NCBI GenBank assembly: GCA_017534965.1
Contig: JAFXVA010000013.1
Location: 61,914-125,913 of the forward strand
Reading direction: 5' to 3'
Source of the DNA: Elusimicrobiaceae bacterium
Lineage (GTDB): Bacteria; Elusimicrobiota; Elusimicrobia; Elusimicrobiales; Elusimicrobiaceae
Length of the DNA stretch: 64,000 nt
The notes under the pieces: model-generated
The model's input: the letters and a program-made list of their open reading frames with translations, nothing else
Database searches by the model: none
Told to the model about the DNA's origin: nothing
Position numbers and translations under genes: made by a program
Shown here: piece by piece, positions 9,754-18,349 of the stretch
How positions within the stretch are numbered: position 1 is the first letter of the stretch
Layout: every line of letters starts with the position of its first letter

Positions 9754-11049
9754 TTATTGAATATCCTGCCCGACTGCAAGTTCAAGGCCTGCGATAGCAA
9801 GTTTATGTTGGCGGATACCTTCTAAATAATCTACACCGGCTTTATAATAATATTCATAAACTTTTATGGCTTCTTCTTTACTCATATTATTAAAGTCAAT
9901 ATTTTTGATATCTTTGCGAATATCTTCCCAAGTGTTTTGGCGATTTCGGGCTTCCTCTTGCCAAAAGAGAAGTTTATTATATGCTTGTGCTACTTCAATG
10001 CGAATCTGATCTTCAATTTCAGCTTGTTTTAAAATGGTTTGTCTTTGTTCGGCGCGTTTTTGTTTAATTTGGCTTGCATAGTCATAACCCAAAGGCAGTT
10101 TTAAAGCAAGGGTAAGTTGCATATTTTCATCTTTAAAATCATTGAATCCTAAACGTTCGTATGAAGCGCCTAGCATAATATCCGGATATCTTCTAGCTAA
10201 GGAAAGACTTACGGAAATATTATCCATTTCAAGTTTATAAAGAGCACTTTTTAACTCCGGTCTAAATTCCATAGCCCAAACACTTAATTTCTTTAAATCG
10301 GTTTCAACAGGGGTTAATTCAAAACTGCCTTGTATAACTAGAGTATTATTAAATTCTTTATTCATAGTTTTTAAAAGAGCAAGATTAGCATTTTTTGTTT
10401 CTTCGCCTATGAAATTATAATCACTTTTGATTTTAGCGAGTTCAGATTTAACTAAAATATTTTCCCATGTTTTACTATTTTTTTTATTTAAGACTTTAGA
10501 AATTTTATTTGAAGTTTTTTCAAAAAGTTCTTTTTTCTTTTGTAAGAATAGTAAGTTAAAAAAAGCTTCTTTTACATCATAAATAGTTTTACTTTTAACA
10601 GCTTCATAGCGGCTTAGGGCTTCTTTTAAAGTTGCTTTAGCAAGACTGACTGTGCTACTTGTTCTGCCACCGGTATAAAGATATTGTATGGCGCTTACTC
10701 CGGCTCCGTAAAATAAATCTTTGTTTTCGTGGCCTTCTTCCTGTGTTATAAAACGCATGCCAAGACTTTCCGGGATAATCGTGGGATAATCTAAATTATA
10801 AGCTGTTGCGCCGGCGTTTAAACTTATACGAGGCAGATATAAAAATTTTGCTTCTTTTACTTTTTGCTCTGCAATAATAACATCTTGTTCCGTTAAGAGT
10901 AATTGATAATTATTTTCTATAGCAAGACGGATAGCGTTTTCCAAAGAAAGAGGGTCTTTATCATTGGTAGTATATTTAATCCTATATTGTTGTGCAAAAA
11001 CACTTGTAGTAAGGGCTAAAGTTAAGATACAAAGAAAAATTCTTTTCAT
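9754..11049 (-). CDS. TolC-family outer-membrane channel
   Basis: A 431-residue protein with a signal peptide (cleavage near TSVFA, residue 19) and two outer-membrane-efflux-protein repeats rich in heptad helices. It begins with NAIRLAIENNYQLLLTEQDV, the usual start of the repeat. A second repeat begins near ELKSALYKLEMDN. Such proteins form trimeric export ducts, but no RND, ABC or MFP partner gene lies nearby. The partner must be elsewhere, or the channel serves a different role with the neighbouring HAMP protein and patatin. It overlaps the upstream HAMP gene by one base. Confidence 0.9.
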   Translation of the reverse strand: MKRIFLCILTLALTTSVFAQQYRIKYTTNDKDPLSLENAIRLAIENNYQLLLTEQDVIIAEQKVKEAKFLYLPRISLNAGATAYNLDYPTIIPESLGMRFITQEEGHENKDLFYGAGVSAIQYLYTGGRTSSTVSLAKATLKEALSRYEAVKSKTIYDVKEAFFNLLFLQKKKELFEKTSNKISKVLNKKNSKTWENILVKSELAKIKSDYNFIGEETKNANLALLKTMNKEFNNTLVIQGSFELTPVETDLKKLSVWAMEFRPELKSALYKLEMDNISVSLSLARRYPDIMLGASYERLGFNDFKDENMQLTLALKLPLGYDYASQIKQKRAEQRQTILKQAEIEDQIRIEVAQAYNKLLFWQEEARNRQNTWEDIRKDIKNIDFNNMSKEEAIKVYEYYYKAGVDYLEGIRQHKLAIAGLELAVGQDIQ

Positions 11050-11486
11050 TATTTTTCCTCCTCTGTATTATTGTTATCATCTAAAATATCCATCATTTCA
11101 TTAAAACCTTTTTCTAAATCTCTTAAAGTATCGCCTTGTCTTAAGGAAATGCGAACCTTCTTGTTGCCTTGAGCTACTTGTTTAAAGGCCTCTTCAAAAC
11201 GATAAATAGGCCCGGCGATTTTATTTGATAAAAGAGCCGTAAAGAGTAAAATTACAATAAAACAAATTGCAATTTTTATTAAGAACAAAATAACTAAAGA
11301 AGAACCTTCTTCGAAAATACTTTGTAAAAGGGCCGGATGCTTTGAAAAGATATCCTGTAATAAAGATAAGAACTCATAGGTTATTAAAGCTGTCGCAAAA
11401 AGAACACATAGCATAACAAAGGCAACGATTTTTAATTGAAATTTCTTTTTAATAAATATTATTTTTCTCTGTATTTTTTCTGCCAT
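11049..11486 (-). CDS. Two-helix membrane protein with orphan HAMP domain
   Basis: A 145-residue protein. A basic N terminus is followed by a transmembrane segment (about 18-38), a short extracytoplasmic stretch, a second segment (about 63-86) and a HAMP domain. The HAMP carries AGPIYRFEEAFKQVAQGN and the DLEKGFNEMMD helix. There is no kinase, cyclase or methyl-accepting output domain; the protein ends in an acidic tail. HAMP domains pass transmembrane signals, so it may be a subunit or regulator of an envelope complex. It sits between the TolC-like and beta-barrel genes. Confidence 0.83.
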   Translation of the reverse strand: MAEKIQRKIIFIKKKFQLKIVAFVMLCVLFATALITYEFLSLLQDIFSKHPALLQSIFEEGSSLVILFLIKIAICFIVILLFTALLSNKIAGPIYRFEEAFKQVAQGNKKVRISLRQGDTLRDLEKGFNEMMDILDDNNNTEEEK

Positions 11487-11494
11487 AAAAACCC

Positions 11495-12190
11495 CTAGAA
11501 GGTATAGTTGTATTTTATTTGTAAAATTCTTTCTGCTTTGTTATTCAAATTACGCACGGCAAAATCAAGGGCGAAAAATTCCGAAACATAAAATCTTAAA
11601 CCGGTATTCACTCGGGAAGTTTTTATAGAACGAATATTATCCCACTCAACCATAAGGTTTAAATAATCGGTAATATCATAATTCAAAGAGGTAAAAGCGT
11701 GCAATTTCCTAAATTCAAAACCATCTGTAGTAACATTTGCTCCGTAATTGAGCATTAATCCTTCAAAAAGAACTTCCTGCGTAGCAGATAAATAAAGCCC
11801 TTTTGCAAGTTGCAAGTATTTATCTTCTTCGTGATTATAATAAAATCCTTGATTGTTAAAACCGATTGCAAGCATTGGCCAAGTTTCACTTCCATCATAC
11901 ATTTGAAATTTTAATTGTAAAGAAGGGGGTAAAACTTTTATATCTTCATCATTCGTGCCGACTATATGCTCCAAAGTGATACCTGTTCCTATGGAAAAGC
12001 GGTCAAAAGGAGTAAAAGTAAAGAAGGTTACAAGGCCCCCTTCGCTAAAGATACGGCTGGTTGCTGTAAAAGTTTTTACAGGGGAAACTTTTGCTGTCGG
12101 AGTATCTATTAAATATTCTTCTATCCGTGTAGCATTTAAAGTGCTTACCAGTAATATAAGAGGTAAAATAAATAATAGTTTCTTTGTCAT
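11495..12190 (-). CDS. Outer-membrane beta-barrel protein, unknown function
   Basis: A 231-residue protein with a signal peptide (about residues 1-20). The mature part has alternating beta strands and ends KYNYTF with a C-terminal Phe, typical of BAM-assembled barrels. Glycine/aromatic strand pairs such as FALDFAVRNL and YLNLMVEWD support a 10-12 strand barrel. I do not recognise the family. It is 8 nt upstream of the HAMP gene and immediately downstream of the lipoprotein gene, in the same operon. Confidence 0.72.
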   Translation of the reverse strand: MTKKLLFILPLILLVSTLNATRIEEYLIDTPTAKVSPVKTFTATSRIFSEGGLVTFFTFTPFDRFSIGTGITLEHIVGTNDEDIKVLPPSLQLKFQMYDGSETWPMLAIGFNNQGFYYNHEEDKYLQLAKGLYLSATQEVLFEGLMLNYGANVTTDGFEFRKLHAFTSLNYDITDYLNLMVEWDNIRSIKTSRVNTGLRFYVSEFFALDFAVRNLNNKAERILQIKYNYTF

Positions 12191-12191
12191 T

Positions 12192-12782
12192 TTACTCTAT
12201 AAAATTTCTCGGATCTTTTAAAATAGGTTTCATAATAAGGCGAATATTTTGCAAAAGATAAGTTTCTTTTGTCGCCATAAAATCGTTTTGGTCATGAGGA
12301 AATTCAAGCATGACTTTGCCGTTATTTATTTCATCTAAATTGTAAACAATACCCTTTCTCCAAATATCAATGCGGGCATTTTCATCTTGAACTCTTGGAT
12401 TCCAATGGTTAACTAAAACTACTTGTCCTTTTTTCAAATCACTTGCTTGGGCGGCTCTGGTTTTATAAATAATATTTTTTGTGCGAACGGTTTGCCCGGC
12501 TTTTGGACCATTTTTTAATACTACTTCGCTATAGCCATTTTTATCCGGATTAGAAGGAGTATAGGCCAAAGAATAATAAGCATAAAATTTATCTTCATAT
12601 AAGAAAGGGGCAAAAGCAGAATATCTTATTCTGTTTTCATAAGAAGCTTTTTTAGAGCGGTTATAAGTAGAGGCTTCGTCTGCCTGTTTTTGCTTATTTG
12701 TTCTTGGCGCATTAGATCCTATGCAAGCACAAAAGCAAATAGTCGCAATTAAAAATAAATATAAAGATAAAGTTTTTTTCAT
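12192..12782 (-). CDS. Putative lipoprotein, unknown function
   Basis: A 196-residue protein with a lipoprotein signal (hydrophobic stretch ending CFCACIG; candidate lipid Cys about 17-20). The body is polar with several beta-like stretches and many Lys, Asn and Tyr residues. No catalytic signature is recognisable. The start overlaps the fumarase beta stop by 4 nt. The downstream beta-barrel begins 1 nt after its stop, so it is translated as part of the same operon. Confidence 0.72.
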   Translation of the reverse strand: MKKTLSLYLFLIATICFCACIGSNAPRTNKQKQADEASTYNRSKKASYENRIRYSAFAPFLYEDKFYAYYSLAYTPSNPDKNGYSEVVLKNGPKAGQTVRTKNIIYKTRAAQASDLKKGQVVLVNHWNPRVQDENARIDIWRKGIVYNLDEINNGKVMLEFPHDQNDFMATKETYLLQNIRLIMKPILKDPRNFIE

Positions 12783-13285
12783 AGAATAGATTCTCCTTTA
12801 ATATCTTGTGCCACAATTAAGGGCATATTATTAACTTCAAGTTTATAAACAGCTTCACAGCCAAATTCTTTAAAAAGCACAACTTCACTTTTTTTAACAC
12901 ATTTTGCGTAAAGGGCGCCAAGCCCGCCAAAGGCAAGTAAATAAATAACTTTACCTTTCATTGCTTCTTTAACATCTTGGCAACGCTCACCTTTGCCTAT
13001 AATACCAATTATACCCGTTTTTTTGATAAAAGGGGGAGTCCATTTATCCATACGGGCACTGGTTGTCGGTCCGCAACTGCCACTTTTATGGCCCGGCCTC
13101 GTCGGAGAAGGCCCCATATAAAAAATTGTTTGATTTTTTAAATTTAAGGGGTAAAAATTTTCTTCCACCATTTTTTTATGGGCTTTATCGCGCATGGAAA
13201 AAATTGTTCCGCTTAAAAAAATTTGCGTGCCGGCTTTTATATTTTTTATTTTTTCTAAATTTAAAGGAGTTTTTAAATGTATCAT
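12779..13285 (-). CDS. Fumarate hydratase class I, beta (C-terminal) subunit
   Basis: A 168-residue protein matching the beta subunit of two-part iron-sulfur fumarase (TtdB/FumB-like). It shows KAGTQIFLSGTIFSMRDKAH, the FYMGPSPTRPG substrate motif, GSCGPTTSARMD and IGIIGKGE. The ATG at 13285 (MIHLKTPLN) was chosen because it gives the 4-nt ATGA overlap with the alpha subunit stop. A longer in-frame start lies inside the alpha gene. With the alpha subunit it interconverts fumarate and malate, feeding the adjacent malic enzyme. Confidence 0.93.
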   Translation of the reverse strand: MIHLKTPLNLEKIKNIKAGTQIFLSGTIFSMRDKAHKKMVEENFYPLNLKNQTIFYMGPSPTRPGHKSGSCGPTTSARMDKWTPPFIKKTGIIGIIGKGERCQDVKEAMKGKVIYLLAFGGLGALYAKCVKKSEVVLFKEFGCEAVYKLEVNNMPLIVAQDIKGESIL

Positions 13286-14121
13286 AAGACCTCTTTTATA
13301 TGTCTTGAAACATGGCAACTTATATTTACGGAAACAGGTAAACTTGCAGTGTGGCAAGGTTCCTGTTCGATAAAAACACCTAAAGCAGAAATATTACCGC
13401 CTAAACCTTGTGGCCCGATATTTGTTTTGTTTATTTCTTTAAGTAAATCTTTTTCTAAACCTGCGTAAAGTTTATTTTTATTAAAATTATTTATTTTTCT
13501 AAGCAAGGCCTTTTTGGCAAGCTGGGCGGATCTTTCAAAATTCCCACCGATACCGATTCCCACAACAAAAGGAGGGCAAGCACTTGCCCCGGCAGTTCTA
13601 ACGGCAGATAAAATAAAATCTTTTATGTCTTGGATACTTGCACTTGGGGCAAACATTTTTAAAATACTTTTATTTTCAGATCCGGCCCCTTTAAGCAAGA
13701 GAGAAATTTTTAATTTATTTCCTTCTGCAAAAGAATAATGGATAATTGCCGGCGTATTATCATTTGTGTTTTTTCGTTTAAAAAGAGGGTCTTTTACGAT
13801 AGATTTTCTTAAATAACCTTCTTTATAACCTTGTTTAACTCCGTCGTTAATTGCTTTTGTTATATTGCCTTTAATAAAAATTTCACTACCGATTTCAACA
13901 AATAAAATAGCCGTTCCTGTATCTTGGCAAAGTGGATACATTTCCGTTTTTGCGATTTTGGCATTTTCAAGCATTAAGGCCGTTAAATGCTTAGCTATAC
14001 CTTTTTGTTTTGTTTGAGATTTTTTTATAGCCAGCAAAACATCACTTGGCAACTCGTGCGCTGCTTTTATACACATTTTTTTTACTGCATTTGTGATATC
14101 TTTTGCTTCTATAATTTTCAT
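13282..14121 (-). CDS. Fumarate hydratase class I, alpha (N-terminal) subunit
   Basis: A 279-residue iron-sulfur fumarase alpha subunit (TtdA/FumA-like). The three Cys expected to ligate the oxygen-sensitive [4Fe-4S] cluster lie in MYPLCQDTGTA (about 65), ASACPPFVVGIGIGG and EQEPCHTASLP. KGAGSENKS is the family substrate loop. It is coupled upstream to malic enzyme (4-nt overlap) and downstream to the beta subunit. An oxygen-labile class I enzyme fits an anaerobe. Confidence 0.94.
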   Translation of the reverse strand: MKIIEAKDITNAVKKMCIKAAHELPSDVLLAIKKSQTKQKGIAKHLTALMLENAKIAKTEMYPLCQDTGTAILFVEIGSEIFIKGNITKAINDGVKQGYKEGYLRKSIVKDPLFKRKNTNDNTPAIIHYSFAEGNKLKISLLLKGAGSENKSILKMFAPSASIQDIKDFILSAVRTAGASACPPFVVGIGIGGNFERSAQLAKKALLRKINNFNKNKLYAGLEKDLLKEINKTNIGPQGLGGNISALGVFIEQEPCHTASLPVSVNISCHVSRHIKEVL

Positions 14122-15569
14122 AAAATTTCCTTTAAAGTTTGTTTGAAAACTTTTTCAATTAAACTTTGCGTTGGTCTTTTTATAAAATTATTTTTAATTA
14201 AAAGTTTACTTATTTTATCTCTTTTAATAATTTCTGCTTTTACTTGCGCATAAACTTGTTTAGAGGTTATTTTTATAGTTGCAAGGCCTTCTTTTTGGGC
14301 TTGGGCAGCAACAGCTGCAGCTTGAAGGGGGTAAACTTCTATATCTTTTGAATCCGGTAAAATATGATGGCGGTTTAAGGTAGTATCTTGCGCTCTTTTT
14401 GCAATGGCTTTTGCTGCGGCAAGAGCCATAGTATCTGTTATTTTTTTTGCTCCGCAAAGTAAGACGCCTTTTAAAATACCCGGGAAACAAAGGGAATTAT
14501 TTATTTGATTCTCAAAATCTCCTCTGCCGGTTCCTACTATAAACGCCCCTGCTTTTATTGCTTGTTCCGGGTAAATTTCCGGCACGGGATTTGCGCAGGC
14601 AAAAACAATTGCACGTTTTGCCATAAGTTTAATTAATTCCGGGGCAATAATATCCGGTCCCGGTCTAGAAAAAGCAATCAAAACATCGGCATCTTTAAAA
14701 GCTTCTTCTTTAGAATTTATTTGTTTTGCATTTGTTTTTTGACAAAGACCCCATTGTTTATAATAAGAAGGATTATTTTTTAAATCTGTTCTGTTTTCAT
14801 TTAACGGACCTTTAGAGTCAAATAAAATCATATTTTTTGCATCTGCCCCAAGGGCAAAAAGAAAACTTGCAATACTTGTATTAGCAGCGCCGGCACCAAA
14901 TAAAATTATTTTAATTTTTTCAATTTTTTTACCGGCAATTTTAAGAGCATTTATTAAAGCTGCGCAAGTTATACAGGCAGTTCCTTGGGCGTCATCATGC
15001 CAAACGGGTATAGGGCAAGTTTCTTTTAGTTCATCTAAAACTTTATAGCAATTGGGCTGGCTGATATCTTCAAGATTAATTGCGCTGTAAGAAGGGCTTA
15101 CCATTTTTGCAAAATCAATAATTTTAGTTGCTTGATTTTGGCCGTTTTCATCGCGGGAATCAATACATAAAGGGTCGGCATCAATTGCGCCAAGGCGGTT
15201 CATTAAAAGGGCTTTGCCTTCCATAACAGCCAAGGCCCCTTTAGGACCGGTATTACCAAGCCCTAAAACGCGGCTTCCATCGCTGATAATAGCAACTTTA
15301 CCTGCGCGGTTAGTTAATTTATAAGAATTTTCTTCTTTATCTCTTATTGCCAATGTCGGTGCGCTTACACCGGGGGTATACCAAATATTTAACCAAGCCG
15401 GGCCCCAAAAAGCCGCTTTAGGCAAACTTGTAATTTTACCTTTATACATTTCATGCATCAAAAGAGCCATCTTGGAATAAAATAAGGTCTTAAACGCATC
15501 TCTTTTTTTAGGAGATATATCTTTTGGTAAGCATTGTTCTAAATTACTTAAATCTATTTTTATTTTCAT
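14118..15569 (-). CDS. Malic enzyme (malate dehydrogenase, decarboxylating)
   Basis: A 483-residue NAD(P)-malic enzyme converting malate to pyruvate and CO2. It shows YTPGVSAP with the catalytic Tyr, the Lys-containing NRAGKVAIISDGSRVLGLGN, LEDISQPNC and VWHDDAQGTA (metal-binding Asp residues). The dinucleotide fold has LFGAGAANTSIASFL. I place the start at ATG 15569 (MKIKID); an in-frame ATG at 15587 would overlap the upstream gene by 14 nt and cannot be excluded. With fumarase it links fumarate, malate and pyruvate. Confidence 0.93.
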   Translation of the reverse strand: MKIKIDLSNLEQCLPKDISPKKRDAFKTLFYSKMALLMHEMYKGKITSLPKAAFWGPAWLNIWYTPGVSAPTLAIRDKEENSYKLTNRAGKVAIISDGSRVLGLGNTGPKGALAVMEGKALLMNRLGAIDADPLCIDSRDENGQNQATKIIDFAKMVSPSYSAINLEDISQPNCYKVLDELKETCPIPVWHDDAQGTACITCAALINALKIAGKKIEKIKIILFGAGAANTSIASFLFALGADAKNMILFDSKGPLNENRTDLKNNPSYYKQWGLCQKTNAKQINSKEEAFKDADVLIAFSRPGPDIIAPELIKLMAKRAIVFACANPVPEIYPEQAIKAGAFIVGTGRGDFENQINNSLCFPGILKGVLLCGAKKITDTMALAAAKAIAKRAQDTTLNRHHILPDSKDIEVYPLQAAAVAAQAQKEGLATIKITSKQVYAQVKAEIIKRDKISKLLIKNNFIKRPTQSLIEKVFKQTLKEIL

Positions 15570-15573
15570 AAAT

Positions 15574-17217
15574 TTATAGGGTGGCATTTATTTTATCTTT
15601 TAAATTTTCTGCCATTTGTTCTTTTTCCATTTTCTCTTGTTCTTGAGCAAGTTTTTTAAGTTTTTCTTGTTTTTGCTTAAAGTGATTTATCTCATCAACA
15701 ATTCTAGTTACTCCGCTGAAAGTTTCAATTTCACCACTTTGTATTAAAATTGTTTTTTGAGGGAATCGTTTTTGATCTTCCGGATCTACAGAGATAAGAA
15801 TAGTTTTTTCATCCTGAAGCATTTGATTGAAAATTTGGGGATTCAAATCCACAACAAATTGGAAATTGGTAGGTTTTGTGTTTTGGGAAAATTTCTTGCC
15901 TTGTAATTGCTCGGGATAATTTAAGAAATTAAAATCATCAGATTGAATACCAAAAGTTAAAATGGTATCAGATAAAGAATTGTAGGCCGGTATCATTATT
16001 TTGCCATTATATCTGCCGGAAACGAGTAAATAATTATAATTTTTCTGCATATTATTATTTACTTTAGGCAGTTTATCCTGCAGTTCTTGGTCACAGTGTT
16101 CTATCTTATCAGAATTTTCTTCTTGAGTTTCTTGTTGTTGAGCAGATTTCGGCTGATTAATATCTTCTTGCACAGCAACTTCATCCGGTGCCGAACAGGC
16201 AACATCAATTTGGGGATCCCATTTTGTAGGGTCAAAAGTATTTTGTGGTGGTTTGGGTGGGAAAGGAGGTTCGGGGTTAGGATTATCTTGCCCGCCTTGA
16301 TTATTTTGTCCGTTTTGAGAATTATTATTAGAATTGGAATTAGTTTGGTTGTTTATATAAATAGTATTTAATCTAGAAGATACTAAGCCAGCTTGAGTTT
16401 CAAAAGGCAATCCGTTAATATCTAGCTTATCGGCAATAGCATTATTGCTATAAAAAGGATTCATAATTCTATTAAGATATTTACTTGCCGAAGCAGAAAC
16501 CCTATTTGTATTTGTTCCGTCATTAAATAAAATGGATTGTTCTTCCTGCTGAGGGGAATTTTCTTTAATATATTTAGAGGCCGTTGCTTTTGCTAAAGGT
16601 TGTTCTAAGTTTTTACCCGGAGTTAAGAACACAAAAGGATTAGGGGAAATAATATCTAACATTTTTTTTCTTGCTGCGAGTTTTGTTTCATAAGGGTCTA
16701 ACTGCGAAGTTTCGTAAAGCCCTTCCATAAGGAAATCTTCAAAAGGTTCTTGCTTTACGGGAGATTCTTTTATTTCTTGCGAAGGATCATAAGTTTCTGG
16801 GTAAACTTCTTCTTGGGCATATTGTATGGTGCCTTTTTCATCATAATAATTTCTATCGGAAACAGGGGTTTGCAGGCCTAAAATACCTTCAATATTTTTA
16901 GGAGCAAGGGCTTGCTGAGATCCTTTTTTAGTAAGGGTATTTTTTACTTGCAGATTATTTTTTATTTGGGAAAAGCTAGCTTGCCCCTTTTTCTTATTTG
17001 GGCTATAGAATTTCTTAAACAAATTAAAATAATGAGTAAAGGGGTTTTCGGTTTTTAAAGGCAAAGTTTCTTGTTTTTGTTTTGTTTGCTTAGCAGGGTT
17101 AGTTTTATCTTGAAAAATTAAGGGCAGTGAAAGGAAAATAACAACTAATAAGCCCACTATATAAAGAATAATTATTTTACTTGAAACCGAACCATTTTTT
17201 TTATTTTTCTTTTTCAT
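15574..17217 (-). CDS. Membrane-anchored protein with low-complexity linker, unknown function
   Basis: A 547-residue protein that I do not recognise. A Lys-rich cytoplasmic start is followed by one transmembrane segment (about 14-36), so most of the chain should be periplasmic. Asn/Gln-rich and Pro-rich stretches (about residues 290-345) separate the N-terminal half from a C-terminal domain. That domain (about 395-505) has alternating beta elements such as LLVSGRYNGKIMIPAYN and FQFVVDLNPQ. The end is a charged coiled coil (about 510-545). It is the first gene of the ten-gene run. An AGAGG site precedes the ATG. Confidence 0.7.
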   Translation of the reverse strand: MKKKNKKNGSVSSKIIILYIVGLLVVIFLSLPLIFQDKTNPAKQTKQKQETLPLKTENPFTHYFNLFKKFYSPNKKKGQASFSQIKNNLQVKNTLTKKGSQQALAPKNIEGILGLQTPVSDRNYYDEKGTIQYAQEEVYPETYDPSQEIKESPVKQEPFEDFLMEGLYETSQLDPYETKLAARKKMLDIISPNPFVFLTPGKNLEQPLAKATASKYIKENSPQQEEQSILFNDGTNTNRVSASASKYLNRIMNPFYSNNAIADKLDINGLPFETQAGLVSSRLNTIYINNQTNSNSNNNSQNGQNNQGGQDNPNPEPPFPPKPPQNTFDPTKWDPQIDVACSAPDEVAVQEDINQPKSAQQQETQEENSDKIEHCDQELQDKLPKVNNNMQKNYNYLLVSGRYNGKIMIPAYNSLSDTILTFGIQSDDFNFLNYPEQLQGKKFSQNTKPTNFQFVVDLNPQIFNQMLQDEKTILISVDPEDQKRFPQKTILIQSGEIETFSGVTRIVDEINHFKQKQEKLKKLAQEQEKMEKEQMAENLKDKINATL

Positions 17218-17270
17218 AAAAAATACCTCTAATTATATTATTAATAATTAATATATTTTTTACAAGTAGT

Positions 17271-17303
17271 AAAATAAAAAACCACTCCTATAGGAGAGTG
17301 GTT
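17271..17303 (-). terminator. Rho-independent terminator of tRNA-Asp
   Basis: An 8-bp stem (17280-17287 with 17296-17303) is followed, reading the minus strand, by a T-rich tract (17280-17271). It lies just downstream of tRNA-Asp. Confidence 0.8.
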
Positions 17304-17313
17304 CTTAAAACTT

Positions 17314-17389
17314 CGGGGTCGACGGGATTTGAACCCGCGGTCTCTGCCTTGACAGGGCAGCGTGTTAGACCAGGCTACACCACGACCCC
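17314..17389 (-). tRNA. tRNA-Asp (anticodon GTC)
   Basis: Reading the minus strand, acceptor GGGGTCG pairs with CGACCCC and the discriminator base is G. The anticodon stem CTGCC/GGCAG holds loop CTGTCAA (anticodon GTC, Asp). The T-arm contains GGTTCAAATCC. CCA is not encoded. Confidence 0.95.
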
Positions 17390-17436
17390 TAAAATCTTTA
17401 TAATTTTATTTTATCTTTTTATTTTTATTTCGTCAA

Positions 17437-18312
17437 CTAATTTTTAAAATCGCCCCAAAGTATTTGTTCTAACTCTAAAGAAAAACCTGTTTTTTCTTTA
17501 ACGATTTTTTGCACTTCTTTCATTAAATTTCTTATATCTTGGGCTGTTGCTTTATTATAGTTGATAATAAAACCGGCATGTTTTTGGGCTACTTGTGCCC
17601 CACCGATAGTTAGTCCGCGCAAATTACAGGAATCTATTAATCTGCTTGCATAATCACCTACGGGTCTTTTAAAAACACTGCCGGCAGAAGGGTATTCCAA
17701 AGGTTGTTTTAGTTTGCGCTTTGCTAAAATTTCTTCTCTTAAATTTTTATCGGCGGGTTCTGTTAAAGCCCAGGTGGCACTTAAAATTAAACAATTTTCA
17801 AGCCCTTTTACTTTGCGATATTCTGCTTTTACTTCTTCTTTTTTTATGGTTTTAACTTGTCCGTCTTTTAGCACTTCAACACTTGTGATATTTTGCCAAG
17901 TTTCGCCGTTAAAAGCACCGGCATTCATAAAAACGGCCCCACCGACACTTCCCGGTATGCCGGAAAGTTTTTCAAGCCCACCCAAATTATTTAATACAGA
18001 TGTGGCAATAACTTTATCAAGCGGTGTTCCCGCAAGGGCGGTAATAGTGTTATTTTTTATTTTTATCTTTTCAAAATCTTTTAAACAACAAACAAGCCCT
18101 TTTATACCTAAATCACCGACAAGAATATTTGAGCCAAGCCCTAAAATATAAAAATCAAGTTTATTTTCTTTGGCAAAATTAATTGCCTGTTTTATTTCTT
18201 CAATATTTTTAGGAAGGCAAAAATACTGCGCTTTACCACCTGTTTTATAGGTTGTAAAGTTTGCCATAGAAATATCTTTCTGTATAAAAAGTGCTTGTTC
18301 TTTTGCTTCCAT
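17437..18312 (-). CDS. murB: UDP-N-acetylenolpyruvoylglucosamine reductase
   Basis: A 291-residue FAD enzyme reducing UDP-GlcNAc-enolpyruvate to UDP-MurNAc. It has NFTTYKTGGKA, the FAD-binding LGLGSNILV, SGIPGSVGGAVFMNAGA, the catalytic-Ser stretch PSAGSVFKRP and the closing ELEQILWG. The length and lack of an extra insert fit a type II MurB. No Shine-Dalgarno is visible. TATAAT (18326-18321) ends 8 nt before the ATG, consistent with a leaderless message. The start faces pgm divergently across 37 bp. Confidence 0.95.
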   Translation of the reverse strand: MEAKEQALFIQKDISMANFTTYKTGGKAQYFCLPKNIEEIKQAINFAKENKLDFYILGLGSNILVGDLGIKGLVCCLKDFEKIKIKNNTITALAGTPLDKVIATSVLNNLGGLEKLSGIPGSVGGAVFMNAGAFNGETWQNITSVEVLKDGQVKTIKKEEVKAEYRKVKGLENCLILSATWALTEPADKNLREEILAKRKLKQPLEYPSAGSVFKRPVGDYASRLIDSCNLRGLTIGGAQVAQKHAGFIINYNKATAQDIRNLMKEVQKIVKEKTGFSLELEQILWGDFKN

Positions 18313-18330
18313 TTTAATATATTATATAAA
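18303..18330 (+). promoter_or_regulatory. Candidate pgm promoter
   Basis: TTGCTT (18303-18308), a 16-bp spacer and TATAAA (18325-18330) precede the AAAGGGGG ribosome site of pgm. The box overlaps the divergent murB -10 region, so the two promoters share DNA. Confidence 0.5.
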
Positions 18331-18349
18331 AGAAAGGGGGAAAATAACT

